Assembly: GCA_049419605.1 (NCBI GenBank)
Contig: JBMSKF010000009.1
Location: 1 to 51,249, forward strand
From: UBA970 sp049419605
GTDB taxonomy: Bacteria > Bacillota_I > Bacilli_A > RFN20 > CAG-826
Length of the DNA: 51,249 bases
Reading direction: 5' to 3'
The notes under the pieces are model-generated. The model did no database searches, was not told the DNA's origin, and was given only the letters and a program-made list of their open reading frames with translations. Numbering within the stretch: the stretch's first letter is position 1; the number at the start of each line of letters is the position of its first letter. Position numbers and translations under genes: made by a program. Shown here in pieces: positions 40,030 to 48,431 of the stretch.

Positions 40030-40806
40030 ATGCCACAAGGTTTTTTTGAAGGGATTTGGTTTTTAATTACTAAACACTGGTTCGTGTTTGCAATGGGTGT
40101 ATTTACCACCTTATTTATTGCGATCACTGGAACCTTGATTGGAATTGTCCTTTCCCTTCCCCTTGTGGCATTACGCGTGTTACCAAAGCAACCGATGGAC
40201 TCAAAAGTCTATCGGTTTTTTCGTAACATTGGCAATGGATTTTCTAAGGTTTATATTCAAGTCTTTAGAGGGACCCCCATGATCGTTCAAGCAACGGTCA
40301 TTTATTATGGTGTGATTTATTTTGCCGGTTACTGGCCTGCCTTTATTGCAGGTATCACCGTGGTAGGTTTAAACACCACTGCATATATTGCAGAAATTTT
40401 AAGAGGCAGTATCCAGGCGATTGAAAAAGGTCAAACAGAAGCAGGATTATCTTTAGGGATGACGTATGGTCAAATGATGATGAGAATTGTCTTTCCCCAA
40501 GCCATTAAAAACTCGCTTCCTGCATTTGGTAATGAAATCATCGTCAATATCAAAGACACCGCCGTTCTGTCTGTGATTGCAGTCAGTGATTTATTTTATT
40601 CTTCAAGATTTTTAACCACGACTTATTACCGTCAATTTGAAGTTTATTTTATCGTTTCCATTTTGTATTTGATTATGACCATTTCTTTTTCTGCTTTACT
40701 CAAATGGATTGAAAGGAAACTTCATGTGGTAAATCGAGTATCGATTCCGACTTCCCAAACCACGTTAGAAGTCGTGGATATTAGCGATGGCGCAGGACAT
40801 CATTAA
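40030..40806 (+). CDS. Amino-acid ABC transporter permease
   Basis: A 258-residue HisM/GlnP-type permease with about five helices. The family block QVFRGTPMIVQATVIYYG and the EAA loop EAGLSLGMTYGQMMMRIVFPQAIKNSLPAFGNE are clear. A single permease gene suggests a homodimeric channel. Its last 20 nt overlap the ATPase gene. Confidence 0.92.
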   Translation: MPQGFFEGIWFLITKHWFVFAMGVFTTLFIAITGTLIGIVLSLPLVALRVLPKQPMDSKVYRFFRNIGNGFSKVYIQVFRGTPMIVQATVIYYGVIYFAGYWPAFIAGITVVGLNTTAYIAEILRGSIQAIEKGQTEAGLSLGMTYGQMMMRIVFPQAIKNSLPAFGNEIIVNIKDTAVLSVIAVSDLFYSSRFLTTTYYRQFEVYFIVSILYLIMTISFSALLKWIERKLHVVNRVSIPTSQTTLEVVDISDGAGHH

Positions 40807-41521
40807 GTTAGAAAACGTGACCAAATATTTTGGTCATGTCAAAGTGATCCAGGATATTTCGGTTGGTTTTCAACCTGGACAAGTCACGTGTATTATTGGT
40901 CCTTCAGGAAGTGGAAAATCTACGTTGTTAAGAATGTTAAATTTACTAGAATATCCCTCCTCTGGTCAGGTCGTGTATCAAGGCAATCCATATAATGTTC
41001 GCGGAGCTGCTTTACAAACCTTACGAGCGGAAGTGAGCATGGTATTTCAATCCTTTAATTTATTCCCACATATGGATGTTTTACAAAATTGTGTGATTGG
41101 TCCAACCAGTGTCTTAAAGCGCCCTCGAGCAGAGGTGGCGACCCTTGCTCGTGAATATTTAAAGAAAGTAGGGATGGTGGACTTTGTTCATGCTTCTCCA
41201 TTATCCCTATCAGGCGGTCAAAAACAACGAGTTGCCATTGCCCGAGCTTTAACCATGAAACCCAATATTTTATTGTTTGATGAACCTACCTCTGCCTTAG
41301 ATCCCGAACTTGTTGGAGAAGTGCTTTCCGTGATGAAGGAACTTGCCAATGAAGGCATGACGATGATTGTTGTCACTCACGAAATGGCGTTCGCCAAAGA
41401 AGTGGCAGATCGGGTCATTTTTATTGATCAAGGACAAATCATTGAAGATGGTTCCCCTGAACAAATCTTTGACCATCCTCAACAAAAGCGAACCATTGAA
41501 TTTTTAAAACGATTTCGCTAA
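40787..41521 (+). CDS. Amino-acid ABC transporter ATP-binding protein
   Basis: A 244-residue GlnQ/HisP-type ATPase: Walker A GPSGSGKST, Q-loop MVFQSFNLFPHMDVLQN, signature LSGGQKQR, Walker B ILLFDEPTSALDPEL, switch His in VVTHEMAFA and the C-terminal HPQQKRTIEFLKRF. It drives the lysine-riboswitch-controlled importer and is the last gene of that operon. The tRNA-Arg promoter follows within 20 bp. Confidence 0.94.
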   Translation: MAQDIIKLENVTKYFGHVKVIQDISVGFQPGQVTCIIGPSGSGKSTLLRMLNLLEYPSSGQVVYQGNPYNVRGAALQTLRAEVSMVFQSFNLFPHMDVLQNCVIGPTSVLKRPRAEVATLAREYLKKVGMVDFVHASPLSLSGGQKQRVAIARALTMKPNILLFDEPTSALDPELVGEVLSVMKELANEGMTMIVVTHEMAFAKEVADRVIFIDQGQIIEDGSPEQIFDHPQQKRTIEFLKRFR

Positions 41522-41538
41522 TTCGTATCAAATTGTTT

Positions 41539-41544
41539 TATAAT
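41539..41544 (+). promoter_or_regulatory. -10 box of the tRNA-Arg/Ala/Met cluster
   Basis: TATAAT lies 10 nt before tRNA-Arg(TCG). The -35 region is weak. Confidence 0.5.
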
Positions 41545-41554
41545 ATCGAAGTGT

Positions 41555-41631
41555 GCGCCGGTAGCTCAACTGGATAGAGTACTAGGCTTCGAACCTAGGG
41601 GTTGTGAGTTCGAGTCTTACCCGGCGCGCCA
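41555..41631 (+). tRNA. tRNA-Arg (TCG)
   Basis: Acceptor GCGCCGG/CCGGCGC, anticodon TCG in AGGCTTCGAACCT, T loop TTCGAGT, CCA encoded. Confidence 0.93.
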
Positions 41632-41697
41632 TTCGCTTAAATTGCTTGTAAATTAAGTGAAAAAATAATAAGATTAATTCGCACGCTTGGTGCATAT

Positions 41698-41773
41698 GGG
41701 GTCATAGCTCAGCTGGGAGAGCGCCTGGTTTGCAACCAGGAGGTCAGGGGTTCGATCCCCCTTGGCTCCACCA
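41698..41773 (+). tRNA. tRNA-Ala (TGC)
   Basis: Acceptor GGGGTCA/TGGCTCC with two G-T pairs, including the G3:T70 identity pair. Anticodon TGC in GGTTTGCAACC, T loop TTCGATC, CCA encoded. Confidence 0.95.
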
Positions 41774-41779
41774 AGACAT

Positions 41780-41856
41780 GGCTGCGTAGCTCAGTTGGCT
41801 AGAGCGTCCGGTTCATACCCGGCAGGTCGGGGGTTCGAATCCCTCCGCAGCTACCA
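41780..41856 (+). tRNA. tRNA-Met (CAT, elongator)
   Basis: Acceptor GGCTGCG/CGCAGCT (first pair G-T), anticodon loop TTCATAC (CAT), T loop TTCGAAT, CCA encoded. The anticodon arm CGGTTCATACCCG resembles elongator Met, not tRNA-Ile2 (lysidine type), though the latter cannot be fully excluded. Confidence 0.88.
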
Positions 41857-41866
41857 AATTCAATCT

Positions 41867-41892
41867 AAACACCGAATAAGGGTGTTTTTTTA
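41867..41892 (+). terminator. Intrinsic terminator of the Arg-Ala-Met tRNA cluster
   Basis: Stem AAACACC/GGTGTTT with a 7-nt loop and a T-run. Confidence 0.84.
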
Positions 41893-41928
41893 TTTATAAG
41901 ACCCTTATACTTGATGTAAGGAAATATT

Positions 41929-42843
41929 ATGGAAATTTTAAAAACGATCGATTTATCCAAATCTTATCGAAAGACGAAAGCATTGGATGGGGTTAACCTT
42001 ACCATTCAACAAGGTGATATTTACGGTTTTATTGGTAAAAATGGTGCTGGTAAAACAACCTTAATTCGAGTGATCGCTGGGATTGCAGAACCGACTAAAG
42101 GATCATTTGCTTTGTTTGGTGAATCCAATCCAATGGATATTGTTAGAGCGAGGAAAAAAATGGCAGCAGTGGTCGAATCCCCTGCCCTTCACTTAAATTT
42201 GTCAGCCTATGAAAATCTTAAACTTCAATGTATTTTATTAGGCATCCAAGAAGATCATCAATCTGTTATCACGCAAGTTTTGAAGAAAGTAGACCTTGAA
42301 CGATTACTAGTGGAAAGAAAGAAGAAGGCAAAAAACTTCTCTTTAGGGATGCGTCAACGTTTAGGCATTGCGATGGCATTGATCTCGAATCCAAAGTTTT
42401 TAATTTTAGATGAACCGAATAACGGGCTCGATCCTGAAGGGATTCGTGATTTAAGAAATCTTCTATTAAAACTCAATCAAGAAGAAGGGTTAACGATGCT
42501 TATCAGTTCGCATATGTTAACGGAACTAGCGAAACTTGCCACGCGATATGGGTTTATTGATAAAGGAAAACTTTTAAGAGAAATCACCGTGGATCAATTA
42601 CAAAAAGAGTCTAGACAGGCCACGGTGTTAACGCTTGGTTCAGCCTCATTCAATGTAGCATCTTTAAGATCGTTAGGGATTCAAGATTTTGAACTACAAG
42701 GACAAACGTTAAAAGTCTATGGAACACAGCCTTTACAGCCCATTTTAAATGAGCTCGTTAAGCAAAACATAGAATTGCTCCATATGAACAAAGAGAGTGA
42801 TGACTTAGAAGCTTTCTTTATGAAGATGATTGGAGGAAAGTAA
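41929..42843 (+). CDS. ABC-2 exporter ATP-binding protein (BcrA/CcmA type)
   Basis: 304 residues: Walker A GKNGAGKTT, Q-loop region VVESPALHLNLSAYENL, signature FSLGMRQRLG, Walker B FLILDEPNNGLDPEG and switch His in ISSHMLTEL, typical of bacitracin/lantibiotic-export ATPases. The C-terminal 80 residues form the usual accessory part. TATACT and a short leader with AAGGAAA precede the ATG. The partner permease starts 2 nt after the stop. The substrate is unknown; peptide or lipid export or self-immunity is typical. Confidence 0.9.
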   Translation: MEILKTIDLSKSYRKTKALDGVNLTIQQGDIYGFIGKNGAGKTTLIRVIAGIAEPTKGSFALFGESNPMDIVRARKKMAAVVESPALHLNLSAYENLKLQCILLGIQEDHQSVITQVLKKVDLERLLVERKKKAKNFSLGMRQRLGIAMALISNPKFLILDEPNNGLDPEGIRDLRNLLLKLNQEEGLTMLISSHMLTELAKLATRYGFIDKGKLLREITVDQLQKESRQATVLTLGSASFNVASLRSLGIQDFELQGQTLKVYGTQPLQPILNELVKQNIELLHMNKESDDLEAFFMKMIGGK

Positions 42844-42845
42844 CC

Positions 42846-43727
42846 ATGAAACGTTTATTTGCAGTTGAATTTGCCCGTTTAAGAAGACAAACCTCCGCGT
42901 TAGTGATAGGCTTTATCATCCTTGCACTCGGGGGCTTTAACGTGTTACTTGCCTGGATTACTAAAATTGAAATCAATCCAGGAGAATTTGAATTCTTTTT
43001 TACAGCGAGAAGTATTTTAGAATCTAGTTTTCAAACCGGTCAAATTCAAATTCTACTCATCGGCGTCGTCACTAGCTTATTTATCGCAACGGATATAACT
43101 CAAGGAACGATTCGCAATAAGATCATTGCAGGATATTCAAAATTTGAAATTTATGTTGTCCAAATGTTGATGTCTGCATTCATTACTTTTTCTGCCCTCT
43201 TACTATTCCACCTATTACCATCTGCTTTTTCGTGGTTGATCACCTTTCCAACTTCGGTTGATGATGCCGGGACGATAGGAAATTTCTTTATCCATATGAG
43301 TTTTGGTTATGGACTGATGATCACTGGAGCTTTGTTGACGACTTGGTTAGCATTAAAAGCAAAAACAACGGCGGCAGCGATTATTTTCACCTTATTAATT
43401 TATGTATTAGGTCCAACTTTAACCACCATCGTAAAAACGATCATTGAGGCAACCGTGTTATTAGACATTGATCAGTTTTTAGATTTAGAAGCGTATCAAG
43501 TTGCTCAAAGACAAATTAATGGTGCTTTTGAATGGGTCTATTTTTATCAAGTCCAAAGACTCGCCAATATTAGTAGTTTCTTTGATTTTATTTCGCCAAC
43601 TAGACTCAATTTCTTTAGCGAAGATACTCAACCTTATATTTGGAAAACGCTAGGAACGAATCTAGGTTTGATCACTATCCTAATTACTTTAGGTGGAAAA
43701 AACTTCGCTAAATCAGATCTTCGTTAA
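42846..43727 (+). CDS. ABC-2 type permease
   Basis: A 293-residue membrane protein with six helices and a large extracellular region, fitting ABC-2 permeases of BcrB/NatB type. The segment TDITQGTIRNKIIAGYSKFEIYVVQ is the diagnostic cytoplasmic coupling motif (GTIRNKI). It pairs with the ATPase immediately upstream. Its stop shares a TTAA palindrome with the converging nuclease gene. Confidence 0.88.
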   Translation: MKRLFAVEFARLRRQTSALVIGFIILALGGFNVLLAWITKIEINPGEFEFFFTARSILESSFQTGQIQILLIGVVTSLFIATDITQGTIRNKIIAGYSKFEIYVVQMLMSAFITFSALLLFHLLPSAFSWLITFPTSVDDAGTIGNFFIHMSFGYGLMITGALLTTWLALKAKTTAAAIIFTLLIYVLGPTLTTIVKTIIEATVLLDIDQFLDLEAYQVAQRQINGAFEWVYFYQVQRLANISSFFDFISPTRLNFFSEDTQPYIWKTLGTNLGLITILITLGGKNFAKSDLR

Positions 43728-44764
43728 GCTAATCCACAAGCTTGGCGAGTATTCGTTGATGTCATGCCATAAACTAAACAAATATATTCTCGATGATCGA
43801 TATAAGGGTTGCGATTCCCTTGGTTAGTATAAACGCGATTATTTCGTTGCATATCCCGATTCGTCGGAGGATATTGTAAAGCCCATAATATCGCTAATTC
43901 TGTGGTTTGAAAGTTGCCATCAATCGCAAATCCATAAATCGTATTTAAATAGAGGGTTGCCCTCGCCACTTCGCCTTTGGCCGCATCATTGGGTTCAAAA
44001 AAACCTCCAGCAAGGTAATTATCGGTCACTAAGTTACTGGAGTCCTTGACTTGAGTCGTACTATTTTTTGTTGTCACGATGCCAAAACGATAGTTGCCAC
44101 GGGTACTATTGGTTTTCCAATCATCGGCAAAGATGTGATGGTTATCATCAAGAGCTGCACCACTGATTTTAGATTGAGGATAGGAATGTTCTCGGTTCCA
44201 TGTGGCAGCAGTATTACCACTGACATGCGCGGTTTTTAAATAATTTCTTCTAGGATAAATGGTTAAAACTTTATTGGTTTCTGTTAAAGATTCATCCGCA
44301 GATTCATAACGCCACCAATCATAGGCAACACTCACATTCGATGAAATTAATAAATCTAAGGCATTTTTTAACTGCTCTCCAGAAAGCGATTGTGAGATAT
44401 TTTGATAATATGCTGGGGCATTGGATGGAATCGTGATTAAAGAAGTAAATTCACTTGAGGGTGGTATTGAACTAGAAGTAGATTCACTACTGCTCGACGG
44501 TATCACTGAATATGAAGTGGTGATGATTTGAGATGCAGATGAAGTGTCAACACTAGAACTATTTAGGATTATTGACGAACTTAAATCTTCTTCGGATGAA
44601 GATAACTCCGATGAGTTTAGCGATGGTTCACTAGATTGAGCAGAACTTTCGATACTTGAACTAGACTGTTCACTATTACTTGGGAATGGTAGATCACATG
44701 AGACTATCAATAAACTAAAATATATTGCATTAAGTAGTAAAGTTTTTTTCATTCGGAAATTCAT
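43724..44764 (-). CDS. Extracellular endonuclease I-family lipoprotein
   Basis: 346 residues. The lipobox LLIVSC (Cys about 23) and a long Ser-rich linker (about 30-115, runs such as SSSSIESSAQSS) tether a C-terminal Endonuclease_1 domain. The motif TWNREHSYPQSKISGAALDDNHHIFADDWKTNSTRGNYRFG, broken here into WNREHSYP, DDNHHIFADD and NSTRGNYRFG, contains the catalytic His and metal-binding Asn of EndA/NucM-type beta-beta-alpha-Me nucleases. It should cleave DNA or RNA at the cell surface, feeding nucleotides or phosphate; relatives in this part of the tree are known eDNA users. ATG 44764 is used, and 44752 is an alternative. It lies 1 nt after the surface-protein gene, so it is probably co-transcribed. 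Confidence 0.9.
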   Translation of the reverse strand: MNFRMKKTLLLNAIYFSLLIVSCDLPFPSNSEQSSSSIESSAQSSEPSLNSSELSSSEEDLSSSIILNSSSVDTSSASQIITTSYSVIPSSSSESTSSSIPPSSEFTSLITIPSNAPAYYQNISQSLSGEQLKNALDLLISSNVSVAYDWWRYESADESLTETNKVLTIYPRRNYLKTAHVSGNTAATWNREHSYPQSKISGAALDDNHHIFADDWKTNSTRGNYRFGIVTTKNSTTQVKDSSNLVTDNYLAGGFFEPNDAAKGEVARATLYLNTIYGFAIDGNFQTTELAILWALQYPPTNRDMQRNNRVYTNQGNRNPYIDHREYICLVYGMTSTNTRQACGLA

Positions 44765-44765
44765 A

Positions 44766-47051
44766 TTAATTTAAAAAGTTAAGAAACGATAAAATTGGAA
44801 TCATGATGGGGCCATACTCTACATATATCCAGATATTATCAAAATCCCAAATTTGATTAAAGACAAAGTTGTTTGGATCAATAAATGCATATGGATCTTC
44901 AACTCTAATCATATCAATAGCGTTACCTGAGCCTACGCTATCGAGGATGTAGTTTTCAAATCTTCCTGTTCCCACATAACCATTGATGGTCCAATCATAT
45001 GTGAATATTTCAGCTTCCGTTATTTGTAAAACATAATAAACCTGATACATATAGGTTAAAATTTGGCGATCACCAATAATACCTCCAGCAGAGCGGTCTT
45101 GAAAATTGTTATCGTCAAATCCTAATTGTAATGAAGCAACATATCCAAAATTAAAAGCATGGTAAATAGAAACTTCACCAAGGTTGGGGAATTCAAAATT
45201 AAAATCAACAGGCTCTGTCGCACCAATCAGACCACCAACATTATAATATTCAACAATCACTTCACCGACATTATAGGCATTTTTAATGGTGATATGAATT
45301 CCAAGGGTTGGACTTAACTTTCCAAATAATCCACCGGCATAATACTCCGATAATATTTGTCCGAAATTCATGAGGTTGAGGGAGATTAAATTCGTTCTTT
45401 GGTCGTTTAGTCCCATGACCCCGCCTACATTTAAAATTCCTCTAATGAATCCAAAATTCGCAATTTCGTTCATAAAAATAAATTGTTGAAAGAAGAACAA
45501 AGGAATGCCAGTTGAACCGATAATGCCACCGACATCAACCATGCCTTCAATGGCACCAAAGTTAACAACCTGATGGATAAAAGCCGACGCATAAATATAA
45601 CCAATAATCCCTCCAAGATATTCAATGGGGTGATCGTTACCAAAAATAAATCGGCCTTCATCTAAGATTTCACGGTTGTAATCTAACACTACATCGCCAT
45701 AATTATAGGCATTCTCGATGGCAACGAATTCTGTTGCCCCGACGACACCGCCGATCGATTGTATAAAAATAAGGTCGACTGGAAAATTAATAAGGATTCC
45801 AAGATCAATTTCATTTGAAATATTTTTAAGTAAGGTATTGACGGCAAAACCAATTACACCGCCTATTTTTATAAGACTGTAATAGTTTTCATCTAAGCTT
45901 TGAAATAAAAGTTCGCCAGTGGTAGATATTTCAAATAAACGATCATATCGAGATTCACCAATAACCCCACCAATATTAAAGCGGTCGACTGCTTGTGAAT
46001 TACCACCTAATGAAATATATAATTGGCTATCAATCATCAGATAATGACTGCGTTCGGATGCACCGACAATGCCACCGTGTAAACCATAACGACCATCGAT
46101 GGAAACATTGAGCGTTTGAATATGACTGAATTCGGATAAGTAAGTGTATCCTGCGATACCACCCAAATTATAATTACCTGAAATTTCAAGATCATCAATT
46201 GAGACAAATGAAACTTGGGAATCAACTAAGGAACCAGCAATAGCACCCACATAATCCCCACTTGAATTAATTCTATTTCCAGTAAAACGAATATTTTCAA
46301 AAACCGAATTGCTTGCCACGCCTGCAATTAAACCCATACGATCAAAATTCATCGTATAGAAACTGAAATCAACAATTTCAAGATTACGAATTTCTGCTCC
46401 CACCAATTCATCAAATAAGCCATAGTATAGAAAAGGTTCATACTCATTGATTGTTGAATAATAAATGGATCGAATTTGAAATCCTGCTCCATCCAAAACT
46501 CCTGAGAAAGGGTAGCGAATGATACCATCATAAATATTGATGGGTGACCAAGCTGGTGCGACAACGTTCATAAAATTAATGGTATTCAATAAAACATACT
46601 TTCCTGATGGGTTTGAAATCCCCATTAACTCTGCAGGTGTACTAATGCCAATATAACCTTGATTGGAAATGAGATTTTGAGCATAGGCTTGTTGTTTTTC
46701 TAAGCTTGAAAGGTCAACTTCAAGCGTTGCATTTAAAAGTTCGGTTTCTCGGTTAGATAACTCAAAATTCACAGATGGGAAAAATTCTTGAGCTTCTGAT
46801 GCAGTAGAAGCAGATACGCCCGTATCTTCGTCTCCTATCCACCAATTTCCATTGAAACCAATATATGGCGAATTACCATCACTCCCACTAGGACCAGTCT
46901 CCCCAGAAGCACCTTGAGATCCAGGTAAACCAGATTCTCCTTGAGTTCCATTTTGTCCTGACGGTCCTGGTAATATAAGACTTAACGTAAGCGCGGAAAC
47001 TCCCGTTACCATCGCAACTGAAGAAAAGAATAAAGATAAAGTTTTTGACAT
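44766..47051 (-). CDS. Collagen-like, GLUG-repeat surface protein
   Basis: 761 residues. A signal or anchor helix (about 5-27) is followed by about nine Gly-X-Y triplets (GPSGQNGTQGESG, LPGSQGASGETG) and the GFNGNWWIGDEDTGV cap typical of bacterial collagen-like proteins. The remainder is a parallel-beta-helix-like array of at least eight GLUG-type repeats, each with a G-G-[IVL]-[IVMF]-G core (IGGVIGES, IGGVVGA, LGGIIGY, VGGIIGS, VGGVMGL, AGGLFGK, VGGLIGA, AGGIIGD). Such proteins act in adhesion. No LPXTG or C-terminal anchor is seen. ATG 47051 is chosen because GGAG is 5 nt upstream and the longer frame lacks one. It is transcribed with the nuclease gene, suggesting a surface system for binding and degrading polymers. 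Confidence 0.82.
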   Translation of the reverse strand: MSKTLSLFFSSVAMVTGVSALTLSLILPGPSGQNGTQGESGLPGSQGASGETGPSGSDGNSPYIGFNGNWWIGDEDTGVSASTASEAQEFFPSVNFELSNRETELLNATLEVDLSSLEKQQAYAQNLISNQGYIGISTPAELMGISNPSGKYVLLNTINFMNVVAPAWSPINIYDGIIRYPFSGVLDGAGFQIRSIYYSTINEYEPFLYYGLFDELVGAEIRNLEIVDFSFYTMNFDRMGLIAGVASNSVFENIRFTGNRINSSGDYVGAIAGSLVDSQVSFVSIDDLEISGNYNLGGIAGYTYLSEFSHIQTLNVSIDGRYGLHGGIVGASERSHYLMIDSQLYISLGGNSQAVDRFNIGGVIGESRYDRLFEISTTGELLFQSLDENYYSLIKIGGVIGFAVNTLLKNISNEIDLGILINFPVDLIFIQSIGGVVGATEFVAIENAYNYGDVVLDYNREILDEGRFIFGNDHPIEYLGGIIGYIYASAFIHQVVNFGAIEGMVDVGGIIGSTGIPLFFFQQFIFMNEIANFGFIRGILNVGGVMGLNDQRTNLISLNLMNFGQILSEYYAGGLFGKLSPTLGIHITIKNAYNVGEVIVEYYNVGGLIGATEPVDFNFEFPNLGEVSIYHAFNFGYVASLQLGFDDNNFQDRSAGGIIGDRQILTYMYQVYYVLQITEAEIFTYDWTINGYVGTGRFENYILDSVGSGNAIDMIRVEDPYAFIDPNNFVFNQIWDFDNIWIYVEYGPIMIPILSFLNFLN

Positions 47052-47164
47052 AAAAACTCCTTTTATTAGCGACATTATCGTATCATAATTTCTTACTTTT
47101 TTCTAATTTTCATCGTGATTAATTCTTTGATTTTTTTAGTTGAGGCCTTAAAATGGTAAGGGCT

Positions 47165-47238
47165 GCAAGCGTCGTATAATGGTAATACCCGACCTTCCCA
47201 AGGTCGTGCCGCGGGTTCGATTCCCGTCGCTTGCTCCA
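47165..47238 (+). tRNA. tRNA-Gly (CCC)
   Basis: Acceptor GCAAGCG/CGCTTGC, anticodon stem-loop CGACC-TTCCCAA-GGTCG giving CCC, T loop TTCGATT, CCA encoded. A CCC-specific Gly tRNA is usually absent from strongly reduced Mollicute sets. Confidence 0.92.
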
Positions 47239-47274
47239 AAAAATAAAAAATTAATTGAATTTAAGTCGATTGCC

Positions 47275-47303
47275 TTGTAATCGTTTGCGAAATTTGTTAA
47301 TCT
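47275..47303 (+). promoter_or_regulatory. tRNA-fMet promoter
   Basis: TTGTAA (47275-47280), a 17-nt spacer and TAATCT (47298-47303), 24 nt before the tRNA. Confidence 0.6.
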
Positions 47304-47327
47304 AATCAAGCGCAAGTGCGCCCATAT

Positions 47328-47404
<77 letters not shown>

Positions 47405-47413
47405 AGAAATATG

Positions 47414-47438
47414 ACTTACCGAAAGGTAAGTTTTTCTT
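47414..47438 (+). terminator. Intrinsic terminator after tRNA-fMet
   Basis: Stem ACTTACC/GGTAAGT closed by a GAAA tetraloop, then TTTTTCTTTT. Confidence 0.85.
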
Positions 47439-47468
47439 TTCTAAACAAAACCCACTATAATAAAACTC

Positions 47469-48431
47469 ATGCAAGATTTATTGATCATTGGTGCAGGTCC
47501 TTCTGGAATTTATGCGGGCTTCCAAGCTGGATTAAGAGGTGTCAAGGCGACGATTGTTGATTCTTTGCCTTTACAAGGTGGTTTGCTGACCACTTTTTAT
47601 CCTGATAAACCCATTTATGATATTCCTGGATTCGCCAACATACGCGCTGATCATTTCATTGAAGAACTCATGAAACAATATCGACCTTTTGCTGAGCAAG
47701 TCCCCATTTATCAAGCTGAAAAAATTACTAAGCTTAATCCAATTAAAGATGGATATGAACTCGTTAGTGAAACGGGAAAAACCTTTCAAAGTAAATTTGT
47801 CATGATTGCCAGTGGTGCAGGGTCTTTATCTCCAAGAAAATTAGAATCTGTGACCAATGAAATCTCACCATATGTCCATTACAGTATTCAAAATTTAAAA
47901 CATTTTGAACACAAAAGAGTGGTGGTTTTAGGAGGCGGAGATTCTGCGTTAGACTGGGCGAATACTTTACTGCCCATTGCTCAATCCGTAACCATTATTC
48001 ATCGACGTCAAGAATTTAGAGCCTTGCAATATTCTCTCGATGTATTTAAAACAAAAGGTCAGGTCTTAACGCCATTTGAAATTCAATCGATTGAAAAACA
48101 AAAAGAATTACGGATTCACGTTAAAAACATTGAAACACAAAAAAGTTCAACCGTCATAGCAGATGAAATTGTAGTTTGTTATGGATTTTTAGCGGCAATT
48201 GGTACTTATCAAGCATGGGGATTAGATGCCAAGCAAGAAGGTATTGTCGTCAATTCTAAAATGGAAACCAATTTACCGAATGTCTTTGCTGTGGGTAATG
48301 CTTCCATTTATGATGGTAAATCTAAAAATATTGCCACTGCATTTGGCGAAGTTGCCGCGGTGATGGAACAAATAAACCTACGATTATTTCCTGGCAAAAA
48401 ACACGTATATTCTTCGTTTTTAAAACGTTAA
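47469..48431 (+). CDS. Ferredoxin/flavodoxin-NADP reductase (thioredoxin-reductase-like FNR)
   Basis: 320 residues. FAD-binding GAGPSGIYAGFQAGLRG at the N-terminus, YDIPGFANIRADHF, NADP-binding GGGDSALDWA (about 156-165) and VFAVGNASIYDGKSKNIATAFGE near the end. The CxxC redox disulfide of thioredoxin reductase is absent, which with length and motifs places it in the YumC/TrxR-like FNR group. It would exchange electrons between NADPH and ferredoxin or flavodoxin. TATAAT (47456-47461) lies 7 nt before the ATG and no ribosome site fits, so the mRNA is probably leaderless. Its stop shares TTAA with the converging GH81 gene. Confidence 0.9.
   Translation: MQDLLIIGAGPSGIYAGFQAGLRGVKATIVDSLPLQGGLLTTFYPDKPIYDIPGFANIRADHFIEELMKQYRPFAEQVPIYQAEKITKLNPIKDGYELVSETGKTFQSKFVMIASGAGSLSPRKLESVTNEISPYVHYSIQNLKHFEHKRVVVLGGGDSALDWANTLLPIAQSVTIIHRRQEFRALQYSLDVFKTKGQVLTPFEIQSIEKQKELRIHVKNIETQKSSTVIADEIVVCYGFLAAIGTYQAWGLDAKQEGIVVNSKMETNLPNVFAVGNASIYDGKSKNIATAFGEVAAVMEQINLRLFPGKKHVYSSFLKR

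Noticed and set aside
41780..41856. tRNA-Ile2 (CAT with lysidine)
   Set aside because: The anticodon arm CGGTTCATACCCG and acceptor resemble elongator Met tRNAs; kept as Met with moderate certainty.
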